Shown piece after piece: positions 42,620-51,442 of a stretch of DNA of 64,000 nt. A program made the translations under genes and the position numbers. Each line of letters opens with the position of its first letter. Positions within the stretch are counted from its first letter, which is position 1. The notes beneath the pieces are model-generated. The model ran no database searches. It was not told the origin of the DNA and saw nothing but the letters and a program-made list of their open reading frames with translations. Location: NCBI RefSeq assembly GCF_900218035.1, contig NZ_OBMR01000014.1:1-64000 (forward strand), written 5' to 3'. Source of the stretch: Pseudobutyrivibrio ruminis DSM 9787 (GTDB taxonomy: Bacteria; Bacillota; Clostridia; Lachnospirales; Lachnospiraceae).

Positions 42620-43462
42620 TTATTCAGCTATAAATAATACACCAAGTGTTCCAGGTCCACAGTGGGATGATACAACAGCACCGGCATTAGTCTCTAGGAT
42701 TTCATCAAAATGATTTAGGCTAGTGAGATAGTCACGAACTGATTCAACAATATCCCTATCACAGCCGGAATGAGTAATGAAAACTCTCTTCTTATTAGCA
42801 GATAATAGGTCTGATTCCATATCTTTTACATAATCCATGACATATCTAATATCCTTGCCGCGGTATTTCTTTTCAGGATGCATAGCACCCTCTGATACTG
42901 CAATACGTGGATGAAGCTTCAAGGCTCCTCCAACAAGTGCTGCAAGGCCTGAGCATCTGCCACCTCTATGAAGGTATACAAGAGTATCTATCACGAAGCT
43001 AGCTCTAACTTTATCTCTAATGTCATCAAGTTCTTTTACGATATCATCAGCATTCATATCGCTGGCTGCAAGCTCAGCTGCATATAGGACTTGTAATCCA
43101 ATACCGGTAGAAAGATTAGCGGAATCAATTACATGCACTCTATTTTCAATTCCAAGATCTTCTGCGGCAAGTCTAGCATTATTGAAGCTTGCAGACATAG
43201 AGGAGGAGATAGTGAAGATTATATATTCATCAGTCGAATCCTTATCTAGGAATTTCTCTATATCTTCTACACTAGGTGCGGCAGTTTTAGGAGTCTCTCC
43301 ATGTTTATCAGACCAAGCATAAAGCTCTGATGGGGTAATGTTTATACCATCCTTGTATTCTACATCTCCTAGGCGGACATACAAGGGGATGATACCAATA
43401 TTATATTTCTCGACCAATTCTGGTGACAAATCACATGTGCTATCAGCAAGAACCTTAATCAT
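42620..43462 (-). CDS. degV: DegV family fatty-acid-binding protein
   Basis: A 280-aa DegV protein: start IKVLADSTCDLSPELVEKY (D-S-x-x-D), the lipid-contact motif TSGPSV-type here as KTAAPSVEDIEKF, FTISSSMSASFNNARLAA, and the C-terminal SSHCGPGTLGVLF. DegV/FakB proteins carry a fatty acid for phosphorylation by FakA. GGAGGATAG precedes the ATG. Chromosomes usually hold several copies; this one lies in the cargo region beyond the plasmid backbone. Confidence 0.9.
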   Translation of the reverse strand: MIKVLADSTCDLSPELVEKYNIGIIPLYVRLGDVEYKDGINITPSELYAWSDKHGETPKTAAPSVEDIEKFLDKDSTDEYIIFTISSSMSASFNNARLAAEDLGIENRVHVIDSANLSTGIGLQVLYAAELAASDMNADDIVKELDDIRDKVRASFVIDTLVYLHRGGRCSGLAALVGGALKLHPRIAVSEGAMHPEKKYRGKDIRYVMDYVKDMESDLLSANKKRVFITHSGCDRDIVESVRDYLTSLNHFDEILETNAGAVVSSHCGPGTLGVLFIAE

Positions 43463-43727
43463 AACTATCCTCCAATACTTGTGCTCACGTTAATAGGTGT
43501 TTCGCTCATTTTACCACTTTAGCCTTGTGGTTTACCATTTTATTAGGAAAATTCAGAAGTGGGAAATAAAATAACGATTAAGATGTTAATATTTGCCACG
43601 CTAATAGCCTTTGAGTCATGCCAAAGTGGCGAAATATTTGTGAAAAAGGGATGTTACAGTTGTGAAATTGTGGTCTATTCAAACCCATAAGAAATGCCGC
43701 CAAGGCATTAGAAAAGTTCAATATATA
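43463..43727. other. Gene-free stretch with hairpins upstream of an RNA promoter
   Basis: No credible frame. A long imperfect hairpin, ATATTTGCCAC with GTGGCGAAATAT (about 43589-43637), and a shorter one, AATGCC-GCCAA-GGCATT (43692-43708), are visible. The degV promoter should lie here on the minus strand. The function of the hairpins is unclear. Confidence 0.45.
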
Positions 43728-43756
43728 TTTACAATTAATAATATTCTCTATATAAT
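43728..43756 (+). promoter_or_regulatory. Consensus-like promoter of the 43.8 kb RNA
   Basis: TTTACA (43728-43733), exactly 17 bases, TATAAT (43751-43756). The expected start is near 43763, directly before the structured RNA and not in front of any protein gene. Confidence 0.8.
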
Positions 43757-43762
43757 GGAAAT

Positions 43763-44053
43763 AAGAAGAGGCGCCACCGATAGACGGACGCCCTAACTTA
43801 TATGGTTACTTAGAACCGCAAAGTTGGTAGCTTGGGCGGTTCTATTTTTTTGTCTTGCTATTTCGACCTACGGAATAGCCAAGACTGAAGCAAGTAATAC
43901 ATAAACTAGTTACAGCTATTAAATCCGATAAAGTCAACATGACATTGTCCTCCTACGAAGATTCCCCTACGGGGTTATGCAAACGAAGTTCACAGTACTT
44001 CGGAATTGGACGACCGCCTACCCGTTAATGGTAGCACCGATGTATAGTCTATC
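43763..44053 (+). ncRNA. Structured non-coding RNA with its own promoter
   Basis: About 290 bases with no open frame, driven by a strong promoter. GATAGAC (43779-43785) can pair with GTCTATC (44047-44053), closing the whole element. Inside are a 7-bp hairpin GAACCGC/GCGGTTC (43813-43842) followed by a run of seven T, a strong hairpin starting GTCTTG and ending CAAGAC (43853-43886), CCCC-TAC-GGGG, CGAAG/CTTCG, CTACC/GGTAG, and a helix TTGTCC/GGACGA that joins several of them. The internal T run means a short form of about 90 nt and a read-through form of about 290 nt are possible. No plus-strand gene follows closely. I do not recognise a known family. Confidence 0.6.
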
Positions 44054-44081
44054 AAATCATATATTCATTTACAATCGAACA

Positions 44082-44660
44082 TCATAATATTCTAGATAGA
44101 AATTCCAATAGAGATTCGGCAAACTTTTTATGCCCATCAATTGAAAAATGAACTCCGTCGTAACCCATCTCTATATTCCATTTTCCAGCATCGATAGCAT
44201 TTATGTTATGCTCTTTTGCTAGTTTCATATAGCCTGCATTAAGTCGTAAACTGCAGTCATGGTATAGTTCCAGTTCAGAATCTGATGCGCTTATATATGG
44301 TGGTGCGATCAGGATAAACCTAGCCAGAAAGTTTTGATTAACATAATCAAGAATGCTATTAAGTCTTTGAAGAGTAGCTTCAACATCTGGATGATTGGTT
44401 AACAAGATATCATTGGTACCAAGCATCATCACAAAGACATTTTCTTTAGTTAGATTTTGAATGGTTGTTGTGAAATAGCCATAGCCTAATTCTGGCAACA
44501 TTCGGCCATTCATTCCTTCCTCAATGACTTCATAGTTATCTTTTAGGGCTTCTTTTACATGAGTAGTCCAGCGAACTTCTGTAGGATATCTACCACCCAA
44601 GAAGCCTCTTGGATCATAGCCATATGTATTTGAATCTCCGAACAGAATTAGTTTTTTCAT
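44082..44660 (-). CDS. SGNH/GDSL-family hydrolase
   Basis: A 192-aa esterase of the SGNH fold. Block I ILFGDSNTYGYDPRG has the catalytic Ser; block III has the Asn in MLGTNDILL; the Asp-His pair is in MGYDGVHFSIDGH near the C-terminus. It cleaves esters such as acetyl groups; with a rumen-type host, acetylated plant polysaccharide is a guess. No signal peptide, so it acts in the cytosol. It overlaps the GNAT gene by 4 bases. Confidence 0.9.
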   Translation of the reverse strand: MKKLILFGDSNTYGYDPRGFLGGRYPTEVRWTTHVKEALKDNYEVIEEGMNGRMLPELGYGYFTTTIQNLTKENVFVMMLGTNDILLTNHPDVEATLQRLNSILDYVNQNFLARFILIAPPYISASDSELELYHDCSLRLNAGYMKLAKEHNINAIDAGKWNIEMGYDGVHFSIDGHKKFAESLLEFLSRIL

Positions 44661-45139
44661 AGAGATAACCTCATTTGGTACCAGGTAACATTACCGTGAA
44701 CTGATTCACTTATACCTTCATTAACAAAACCAAATTTTGAATAGTAATGAATTAGCTTATCCTTGCATGTTAGAACAAGGCCTTTACGACCTTGGGATTT
44801 AGCATCTGAAATGGCTTGTTTAATAAGCTCTCCAGCGAAGCCTTGGTTTCTATATTCTGGAAGAGTATTTACGCCAAATATCATTTGCCAAATGCCATTT
44901 TCTTGGTGCATATCAGCTTTTGCATACATTTCATCGGTAAGATCAGGCTGATTAGTGCAAAAGCCATCTACAAAAGCTATAAGCTTGTCATCATCAAACA
45001 TAAGCCAAAAATGATTGGCATAGTGAGTAAGCCTATCTTTAAATTCATCTAATGTGGCAGCTTCTGCAGGTGGGAAGCATTTTGCTTCTACACTTGTAAT
45101 AGCATTTAAATCATCTATAGTCGCTGTTCTAATTGTCAT
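44657..45139 (-). CDS. GNAT family N-acetyltransferase
   Basis: A 160-aa acetyltransferase starting at 45139 (MTIRTATIDDL), where GAAAGGA lies upstream; the longer frame runs into the esterase gene by over 90 bases. Acetyl-CoA motif LPEYRNQGFAGELIKQA (about 85-100) and the end motif YYSKFGFVNEGIS are present. It sits between the esterase and the SGNH gene with short overlaps on both sides, so the three form one operon. Confidence 0.87.
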   Translation of the reverse strand: MTIRTATIDDLNAITSVEAKCFPPAEAATLDEFKDRLTHYANHFWLMFDDDKLIAFVDGFCTNQPDLTDEMYAKADMHQENGIWQMIFGVNTLPEYRNQGFAGELIKQAISDAKSQGRKGLVLTCKDKLIHYYSKFGFVNEGISESVHGNVTWYQMRLSL

Positions 45140-45821
45140 TAAAAATCCTTTCAATACACCATACAAAACCCTTGGCAGTTCTAATATCTGCTTCTTTAAA
45201 GTGATTTCCTTCATTCCACTCAAGTGTGGAATCTATATTTCTTGAATTGAAGAGCTCAAAAAGTTGTCTAATACAATCTCCAACTGTAGACATAACTGGA
45301 TTTTTGGCTTTTTCTTCTTTATCACCAAGGCTTAAATAGATATGACGTGAAACTGTATCATTTTCCTTAACATAATCGATAAACCCTGGGAACCATGCCG
45401 ATGGAGACGCTGCGTTAATAGCTAAAAAAGCATCTGTTTGAAATGCACTCCATAAAGCAAAAAGACCTGCAAGGGAATATCCTCCAAGGATGGTTGGAAT
45501 GTTTGTTAGGTTATATGTATCTCTTATGCTTGGAAGAAGCTTTTCTAAAATAAATGAAAGATTATCATTTGCACCTTCGCCAAAGCCAACTTTTCCAAAC
45601 ACAGGTGGAGCAAGCCAAGGGGATAAGTCTTTGTTCCATTCATTAACGCTAAAAGCTATTAGCATAAATGGAGTCATAGAATGGCTTGATATATAAGCTA
45701 TTTCATCATCCAAAATATCATAATCATGTGAATCTATTGGCTGAATGAGTAGTATTTGTGGCATCTCATCAGAATATGCTATGCAGTTTGTACTCCCAAT
45801 CTGAAAGGTTTCTTTTTTCAT
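45129..45821 (-). CDS. Alpha/beta-fold esterase
   Basis: A 230-aa serine hydrolase with the nucleophile elbow LGGYSLAGLFAL (about residue 110) and the later phrase SLGDKEEKAKNPVM before a final histidine region (NEGNHFKEADI). This matches the putative-esterase/EstD-like group that hydrolyses acyl esters, for example siderophore or feruloyl esters. Start set at the ATG 45821 behind GAGGA. It is the first gene of the esterase-GNAT-SGNH operon. Confidence 0.78.
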   Translation of the reverse strand: MKKETFQIGSTNCIAYSDEMPQILLIQPIDSHDYDILDDEIAYISSHSMTPFMLIAFSVNEWNKDLSPWLAPPVFGKVGFGEGANDNLSFILEKLLPSIRDTYNLTNIPTILGGYSLAGLFALWSAFQTDAFLAINAASPSAWFPGFIDYVKENDTVSRHIYLSLGDKEEKAKNPVMSTVGDCIRQLFELFNSRNIDSTLEWNEGNHFKEADIRTAKGFVWCIERIFNDN

Positions 45822-45962
45822 CTTCAATCCTCTATGTTAACTATAGATTGAGGATAGCTTTTGTTGCCATATTTTTCAAGGCATGTAGCTGTCCGATTTA
45901 TAGCCCTTGTAGCGAGTACACTTAGAATTAGAAGAGAAGCATGATAAAGGAGGTCTTAAGAT

Positions 45963-46148
45963 ATGGGAGATAAGACATGGGTACACAAACCAACCGGTAA
46001 GTATTTTTTTGATGATAGATTGAATATGAAACTCTTGTATGAGGACATTGCTCATATGACAAACCAAGAGTTTGCTGCTTTTTGTAAGATGATTGAATTT
46101 AATGGAAAGTATCCTAAAAAATATTCTGTAACAGGTAACTGGGAATAG
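45963..46148 (+). CDS. Hypothetical 61-aa protein
   Basis: A small protein (GDKTWVHKPTGKYFF...) with a mixed aromatic/charged composition and no known motif. The AAAGGAGG ribosome site before the ATG is excellent, so it is probably translated. It lies 8 bases before the 132-aa gene. Confidence 0.6.
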   Translation: MGDKTWVHKPTGKYFFDDRLNMKLLYEDIAHMTNQEFAAFCKMIEFNGKYPKKYSVTGNWE

Positions 46149-46156
46149 GAGGCGCT

Positions 46157-46555
46157 ATGAATAAGATGGGTTTTACATATGTTGAGCCAGCATCATACAT
46201 ATCTGAAGAGATGAAGGAAATTCTATTTGCGGAAGATTATGAGAGGATTCGTGCTTTTGTATCAAAGTATCCTTGGACCTTTGCTAAAACTTATGCCAAG
46301 TTTGCTCCACATGAATACTATGTAAAAGATGAGCTGGATGAACATGGTCAAGCTGAGTTTGTATGGTTTGTAGAATATATCAGAGATAATGGCTTTGATT
46401 GTAAGTTTGCAGGCAAAGAGTATACTTACTTTGAGTTAGATGGCCACTACTATTGGACTATGGGTGAACCAATTGAGGAGACCATAATTCTTAATAGATG
46501 TGATAAAGATAACTATGTAATTCAAGGAAAGAGCATGGTTTTTAATAAATCATAG
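46157..46555 (+). CDS. Hypothetical 132-aa protein
   Basis: A soluble protein with many aromatic residues (YPWTFAKTYAKFAPHEYYVKD and YFELDGHYYWTMG). The phrase PHEYYV with the YxxMG ending resembles small DNA-repair or restriction-associated proteins seen in Firmicutes, but I cannot name the family. GGAGGCG is the ribosome site. It forms a pair with the 61-aa gene. Confidence 0.6.
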   Translation: MNKMGFTYVEPASYISEEMKEILFAEDYERIRAFVSKYPWTFAKTYAKFAPHEYYVKDELDEHGQAEFVWFVEYIRDNGFDCKFAGKEYTYFELDGHYYWTMGEPIEETIILNRCDKDNYVIQGKSMVFNKS

Positions 46556-46621
46556 AGGGTACTTGTAGATACATTCTCATTAACAATATAATTATTGTAG
46601 ACGGCACTAAGGAGGACATAA

Positions 46622-47674
46622 ATGAAGAAGAGATTACTAATAGGCATACTTGCCTGTATTATTTCAGTAGCAGGCTATGGCTTTTACAGTACAGGTAGTG
46701 CCAATAATGAGGCTAGCAATGTAGAACCTCAAATAAAGGTTGAACAGCCAGTAGAAGCAAAAGCTATTGAAGATAAGGTAGACAAAGAAGAAGTAGAAGA
46801 AATAGAGGTTGAAGAAGTTGCACCGGCTACAGCAATTGATGAAGAGATACCTTCTTCTAATTTTTCTTTAGATCAAATAGCGGCTTATTCAGGAAGCCCA
46901 TATATTACTGTAAATAATAATATTCCCTATTTCTCTGATGAAGACAAGGTTCGTACTGATGCTTTTGAGATATTTAGTAATCTTGATTCATTGGGGAGAT
47001 GCGGAGTTGCTTATGCAAATATCTGTAAAGAGCTTATGCCTACAGAAGAACGTGGCGAGATTGGTAGTGTAAGGCCAAGTGGCTGGCATACAGCAAATTA
47101 TCATGAGTATGTAGACGGAAACTACCTTTACAACAGATGCCATCTGATTGGTTATCAGCTTAGTGGCGAAAACGCCAATGAGAAAAATCTCATTACTGGC
47201 ACAAGATATTTAAATGTTGTAGGGATGCTTCCTTTTGAGAATGAAGTAGATGACTATGTAGATAGCACTGGAAACCATGTTTTATATAGAGTTACTCCTG
47301 TGTTTGAGGGTAACAACCTAGTAGCTTTAGGTGTTCTTATGGAAGCTTATTCTGTAGAAGACCAAGGCAAAGGTGTGATGTTTAATGTCTATTGCTATAA
47401 TGTTCAGCCTGGAATAGTAATTGACTATGCTACAGGAGATAGTCAGTTATCTAGTGATGCCACACCTATTCAAAGCCAGGAAGTTACAACAGAATCATCC
47501 CTCACACAAACAGAGGCTGCTGATTATGTTTTAAATACAAACACTAAGAGATTTCATTATCCTGATTGTAAATCAGTAACTGATATGAAAGAGAAAAATA
47601 AGCAGTATTATCATGGCTCAAGAGAAGACTTGATTAATCAGGGCTATAAGGCCTGTGGTAACTGCCAGCCTTAG
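46622..47674 (+). CDS. Secreted DNA/RNA non-specific endonuclease
   Basis: A 350-aa protein. Signal peptide or anchor (1-25), a low-complexity E/V-rich linker (35-85), a beta-beta-alpha-metal nuclease domain (about 90-260) with NRCHLIGYQLSGENANEKNLITGTRY, where the H-N-N pattern of EndA/NucA-type nucleases is visible, and a C-terminal Cys-rich module (CKSVTDMKEKN ... CGNCQP) also found on thermonuclease-like proteins. It would degrade extracellular DNA for nutrient use or to compete. AAGGAGGAC before the ATG is strong. Confidence 0.88.
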   Translation: MKKRLLIGILACIISVAGYGFYSTGSANNEASNVEPQIKVEQPVEAKAIEDKVDKEEVEEIEVEEVAPATAIDEEIPSSNFSLDQIAAYSGSPYITVNNNIPYFSDEDKVRTDAFEIFSNLDSLGRCGVAYANICKELMPTEERGEIGSVRPSGWHTANYHEYVDGNYLYNRCHLIGYQLSGENANEKNLITGTRYLNVVGMLPFENEVDDYVDSTGNHVLYRVTPVFEGNNLVALGVLMEAYSVEDQGKGVMFNVYCYNVQPGIVIDYATGDSQLSSDATPIQSQEVTTESSLTQTEAADYVLNTNTKRFHYPDCKSVTDMKEKNKQYYHGSREDLINQGYKACGNCQP

Positions 47675-47692
47675 ATATAATGGGGGAGTTAT

Positions 47693-48739
47693 ATGCCATT
47701 TCAAATTATTAGAAACGATATTACTAAAGTAAAAGCAGATGCCATAGTAAATACAGCAAATCCAAACGTGTTTATTGGAGCTGGTGTAGATTCGGCCATA
47801 TATGAAGCGGCTGGTAAAGAGCTATTGTTGACTGAGCGCAATAAGATTGGTCTTTTAGTGCCTGGAGAAGTTGCAATTACCTCTGCTTTTAATTTAAATG
47901 CTAAATACATCATTCATGTAAGCAGCCCATGGTGGGCAGGTGGGGATAAAGGTGAAGCTGAGCTACTAAGAAGTTGTTATGATAAGACTCTTAAGTTAGC
48001 CAAAGATAATAATTGCAAGTCCATAGCTTTTCCATTATTAGCAACTGGCTCTTATGATTTTCCGAAGAAATTAGGTCTAGAGATTGCGGTTAGTGCTTTT
48101 ACTGATTTCCTCGAAGAAAATGAGATGGAAATAACTCTTGTTGTCTTTGAAAAATCCACCGTACATATATCTGGTGAGCTAGGCAAAGAAGTCAAAAGCT
48201 ACATAGATGATTTATATGTAGAAGGAGCACTTCAAAAAGAATATGCACGAGATAATTATCTTGATGTAGAAGAAGCATCTTCAGTTTTACGTATGCCTGA
48301 TTTTATGACTTCTATAAAAGGGGCTGCAGCTGAAGATGACGATGATGCATGTGAAATAGAAGAATCAGAAGATTTAGAAGATATTCTTGGTGATATCTAT
48401 ACAGAGACATTTGGAAAGCATTTACAGAAACTGATTAACAAAAAGGGCCTAAAGAATTCGCAAGTCTATGCTGCAGCAAATATATCAAAACAGTATTTTT
48501 CTAAGCTCTTAAAGGGACAGGTAAAGCCTTCAAAGGAAAAGGTATTAGCATTAGCAGTAGGTTTACGATTAAACATGGATGAAGCTGAAGATTTCCTGAG
48601 ATTAGCAGGATATGCTTTTTCACCTATATCACAAACAGATACAGTAGTAGCATTTTTCCTTAAGAAGCAAGAGTTCAGTGTTGCTATGATAGATATTGTT
48701 TTATTTGATTATGGGTTAGATACTCTTTCGAAAGAGTAA
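47693..48739 (+). CDS. Macro domain (ADP-ribose binding) fused to an HTH-like domain
   Basis: A 348-aa fusion. Residues 1-170 are a macro domain: DAIVNTANPNVFIGAGVDSAIYEAAG, PGEVAITSAFNL, SIAFPLLATGSYDFPK. The N and G residues that hold ADP-ribose are kept. A linker of about 60 acidic residues leads to a C-terminal XRE-like HTH (about 245-348: LQKLINKKGLKNSQVYAAANISKQYFSKLL...LAVGLRLNMDEAEDFLRLAGYAF). The same C-terminal domain occurs in the membrane protein at 51816-52532. It suggests transcriptional control or scaffolding by ADP-ribose. Confidence 0.85.
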   Translation: MPFQIIRNDITKVKADAIVNTANPNVFIGAGVDSAIYEAAGKELLLTERNKIGLLVPGEVAITSAFNLNAKYIIHVSSPWWAGGDKGEAELLRSCYDKTLKLAKDNNCKSIAFPLLATGSYDFPKKLGLEIAVSAFTDFLEENEMEITLVVFEKSTVHISGELGKEVKSYIDDLYVEGALQKEYARDNYLDVEEASSVLRMPDFMTSIKGAAAEDDDDACEIEESEDLEDILGDIYTETFGKHLQKLINKKGLKNSQVYAAANISKQYFSKLLKGQVKPSKEKVLALAVGLRLNMDEAEDFLRLAGYAFSPISQTDTVVAFFLKKQEFSVAMIDIVLFDYGLDTLSKE

Positions 48740-48795
48740 TATTTTACATTACTTAGAGTCGGAAATTTGGTAGATACGCAATGTAATATCAATAT

Positions 48796-48824
48796 GATGG
48801 TAATAATAGTGACCATCGTTCAAC
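48796..48824 (+). promoter_or_regulatory. Hairpin-GTTCAAC leader, copy 1
   Basis: GATGGT (48796-48801) pairs with ACCATC (48812-48817) and is followed by GTTCAAC. A second copy sits at 49110-49138. Both lie just before the ribosome site of a small gene. Confidence 0.55.
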
Positions 48825-48839
48825 TAGGGAGGCGCAAAG

Positions 48840-49052
48840 ATGCCAGAAGATATGTATTTTGCATATGGGCTGGATAAGGCAAAGAAAACAGCCCAGAGAG
48901 TATATAGAATGATTGACGGTCTTTTTGAAAGAAAGATGAAAGACGGAGCATGGAAAGAAGCTCCAGAACAATCATGCATCCTTATCGGAGAGGATTGGGA
49001 TTATGAAGAGATTACACAGGAAGAGGCGGAGAGGCTGAAAGTGCTGTGGTAA
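48840..49052 (+). CDS. Hypothetical 70-aa protein
   Basis: A small soluble protein (PEDMYFAYGLDKAKKTAQRVYRMI ...). No known motif. GGGAGGCGCAAAG before the ATG is a strong site, and the hairpin-GTTCAAC leader lies upstream. Confidence 0.6.
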   Translation: MPEDMYFAYGLDKAKKTAQRVYRMIDGLFERKMKDGAWKEAPEQSCILIGEDWDYEEITQEEAERLKVLW

Positions 49053-49109
49053 CAATTTAATAATTTGGGTTTATAAAGAGGTACATTTACGTAGCTCCTT
49101 TATCAATAC

Positions 49110-49138
49110 GATGGTAACAAAAAGGACCATCGTTCAAC
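49110..49138 (+). promoter_or_regulatory. Hairpin-GTTCAAC leader, copy 2
   Basis: GATGGT (49110-49115) pairs with ACCATC (49126-49131), followed by GTTCAAC (49132-49138), 34 bases before the 75-aa gene. Same as copy 1 apart from the loop. Confidence 0.55.
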
Positions 49139-49172
49139 AGAAAATGAAAAAAATTCATGAATAGGTGATTAT

Positions 49173-49400
49173 ATGAATAAAACAGAACTTGATAAAACAT
49201 TAGAAGATGAACTCGTAAAAATAAGACAAGAAAAAGGTTTTATTAGATTTGTTTTCAATTATTGCGAAACACAAGAGGAAAGGAAAAGATTATTAACGTT
49301 TATCCAAAGTGGGCACAATGAAAGAAAAGAGGTATTGCTGATGGCATCCCAAATAGCTATTGAGGCTGGAACCTCTGAGGGTGAATTAATTGATGAATAA
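49173..49400 (+). CDS. Hypothetical 75-aa protein
   Basis: A small helical, charged protein (ETQEERKRLLTFIQSGHNERKEVLLMASQI). No family recognised. AGGTGATT lies upstream of the ATG and a strong terminator follows at 49419. The shared leader suggests joint regulation with the 70-aa gene. Confidence 0.6.
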   Translation: MNKTELDKTLEDELVKIRQEKGFIRFVFNYCETQEERKRLLTFIQSGHNERKEVLLMASQIAIEAGTSEGELIDE

Positions 49401-49418
49401 TAAAAAATAAAAGTTTTG

Positions 49419-49446
49419 ATGGTCAACCGTGGGTTGACCATTTTTC
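49419..49446 (+). terminator. Intrinsic terminator after the 75-aa gene
   Basis: ATGGTCAACC (49419-49428) pairs with GGTTGACCAT (49432-49441), then TTTTT. Confidence 0.88.
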
Positions 49447-49532
49447 ATTTTCTGACGTGTATTATTTAACCATCAAAACAAATAAGTCTCGCTGCAGAGA
49501 GGATTAGGTGAAATGTACAGGAGGAAAAGATT

Positions 49533-50219
49533 ATGGGTAAAGGATTAACAGAAATCGTTTATATACTTGATAGAAGTGGATCAATGGCTGGTTTAGAGGA
49601 AGATACTATTGGTGGTTTTAATTCCATGATGGCAAAGCAGAAAGAGACAGGGGAGAAGGCTGTAGTATCTACAGTTCTTTTTGATGATGAGTGCGAGGTG
49701 ATTCATGACAGAGTTCCTATTGCTAAAGTTGAGAAGATGACTGACAAGCAATACTACGTTCGTGGTTGTACAGCTCTTCTTGATGCAGTAGGTGGTGCTA
49801 TTCATCATATTGGAAACATTCACAAGTATGCCAGGGAAGAGGACAGACCTGAAAAGACTATATTTGTTATTACTACCGATGGTTTGGAAAACTCTAGTAG
49901 CAACTACTCTTATGAGAAAGTACAGAAGATGGTTAAGCGGCAGCAAAAGAAGTATGGATGGGAGTTCATATTTATCGGTGCCAATATTGATGCTTATGCT
50001 GTTGGCCAAAAGTTTGGCTTCAGAAAAGACAGAACAGTTAATTATATTGCTGATGATATGGGAACAGCTAATGTATATGATGGTGTTTCTTTAGCTATTA
50101 ATACCGTTTTAGCATGTCCTGATTTCATGTCGGTATCAGAGAACCTTTCTAAGAGTGGCTGGTCGGACAATATAGAAGCAGATTACAATAGACGTAGTGG
50201 GAAGAAGAACAGGAGGTAA
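49533..50219 (+). CDS. vWA domain protein
   Basis: A 228-aa protein that is almost all one von Willebrand A domain. The MIDAS metal site is DRSGSMAG (about 11-18), with TALLDAV (T, about 75) and TTDGLEN (D, about 115). Stand-alone cytosolic vWA proteins of this type (TerF/TerY-like) accompany stress or phage-response clusters. CAGGAGGAAAAG precedes the ATG. The next gene, an ADP-ribosylglycohydrolase, follows with 4 bases between, so the two are coupled. Confidence 0.88.
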   Translation: MGKGLTEIVYILDRSGSMAGLEEDTIGGFNSMMAKQKETGEKAVVSTVLFDDECEVIHDRVPIAKVEKMTDKQYYVRGCTALLDAVGGAIHHIGNIHKYAREEDRPEKTIFVITTDGLENSSSNYSYEKVQKMVKRQQKKYGWEFIFIGANIDAYAVGQKFGFRKDRTVNYIADDMGTANVYDGVSLAINTVLACPDFMSVSENLSKSGWSDNIEADYNRRSGKKNRR

Positions 50220-50223
50220 TATC

Positions 50224-51009
50224 ATGGCAGTTAAAGGTGCAGTATTAGGCGATATTTTAGGATCACAATATGAATTTAATAGACCAAAGAAATTAGATTG
50301 GAAGAATGTTCCACTTATTAATACAACTGCTATGGGATTTACTGATGACACAGTAATGATGATGGCTATTAAGAAGGCTATAATAGAGGAAGCCGATTTA
50401 GTTGATACGATGGTTGAGGTGGGACGGAAGTATCCACATTGTGGATATGGTTGTCGTTTTTTTGTATGGATTAATGGGAAAGTACATAGACCTTATAACA
50501 GTTGGGGTAATGGTTCTGCAATGAGAGTAGCATTTGTAGGTGAATACTATGATGATTATAACGAGATGCAAGAAATGGCCAAGAAGACGGCTGAAGTTTC
50601 TCATAATCATCCAGAAGGTATCAAAGGAGCTGTTGTAACAGCAACATGCATATGGATGGCAAAGCATGGCAAGAGCAAGCAGGAGATATACGACTATGTA
50701 GCACAGGAATACCCTAAAAGCAAATATGAATATAGCATTGAATATAGCCTGGATGAAATCAGACCTCGATATAAATGGAATGAAAGCTGCCAAGGTTCAG
50801 TTCCTGCAGCCATAAGATGCTTCTACGAAAGCACTGATTATGAATCTTTCATTAGAAATATTTACAGTCTCAAATGTGACAGCGATACCTTTGGAGCTAT
50901 AGCTGGAGGAGTTGCAGAGGAGTTTTTCCATGGTTTTGGGAATGTAGATGCGGAGGGGGTGCTAGAGTCATATTTGGATGATTATTTGTTAGCTATATTG
51001 AAAAGATAG
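50224..51009 (+). CDS. ADP-ribosylglycohydrolase (DraG-like)
   Basis: A 261-aa hydrolase starting at 50224 (MAVKGAVLGDILG) with CAGGAGGTAAT upstream. The family motifs are GAVLGDILGSQYEFNRP at the N-terminus, FTDDTVMMMA (metal-binding T-D-D, residues about 42), and a C-terminal CDSDTFGAIAGGVAEEFF (D-x-D-T-x-x-A-I-A-G). It removes ADP-ribose from proteins or other targets using two Mg ions. With the macro domain protein three genes upstream and a vWA partner, it points to ADP-ribose signalling. Confidence 0.9.
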   Translation: MAVKGAVLGDILGSQYEFNRPKKLDWKNVPLINTTAMGFTDDTVMMMAIKKAIIEEADLVDTMVEVGRKYPHCGYGCRFFVWINGKVHRPYNSWGNGSAMRVAFVGEYYDDYNEMQEMAKKTAEVSHNHPEGIKGAVVTATCIWMAKHGKSKQEIYDYVAQEYPKSKYEYSIEYSLDEIRPRYKWNESCQGSVPAAIRCFYESTDYESFIRNIYSLKCDSDTFGAIAGGVAEEFFHGFGNVDAEGVLESYLDDYLLAILKR

Positions 51010-51186
51010 AAGCCTTTTATAAAAAATACAAGAAAATACAAAGTGTAATAAATGCTGTAGAATCAACGTTTATAGGCATTTTATATCCTAACACACAATA
51101 CAGACTCACAATACAAACTTATCTATACAAAAGAATAATGACGTGCTATATATGAATTATCATTTAGCTACGAGGAGGTATAGGTA

Positions 51187-51432
51187 ATGAAGAAGAACGA
51201 GTATATGGCTATGATTATTAAAGATTATTTGAGATCACTGGGAAAAGGAACACATACTTTGACAGCACTTGAAGCGAGAAAACTTCCAGGCATGGATGAT
51301 TATGCAGCAAACAGTTGTTATCCGAATGTTTGTATAGCCATGGATAAAGTTGCAAAAGAGTATTACGTTGGAACAGCTCTAAATGATCATAATCAGAGTA
51401 GTACCTATGCCTATGAATATATAGTAAAGTGA
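51187..51432 (+). CDS. Hypothetical 81-aa protein
   Basis: A small protein (KKNEYMAMIIKDYLRSLGKGTHTLTALEARKL...). No known motif. CGAGGAGGTATAGG precedes the ATG, a strong site. It is followed by the EF-hand-like 62-aa gene after 10 bases. Confidence 0.6.
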   Translation: MKKNEYMAMIIKDYLRSLGKGTHTLTALEARKLPGMDDYAANSCYPNVCIAMDKVAKEYYVGTALNDHNQSSTYAYEYIVK

Positions 51433-51442
51433 GGATTCGATT

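Noticed and set aside
49593-50009. A 138-codon minus-strand frame antisense to the vWA gene
   Set aside because: No initiation site and odd composition; the vWA frame has MIDAS motifs.
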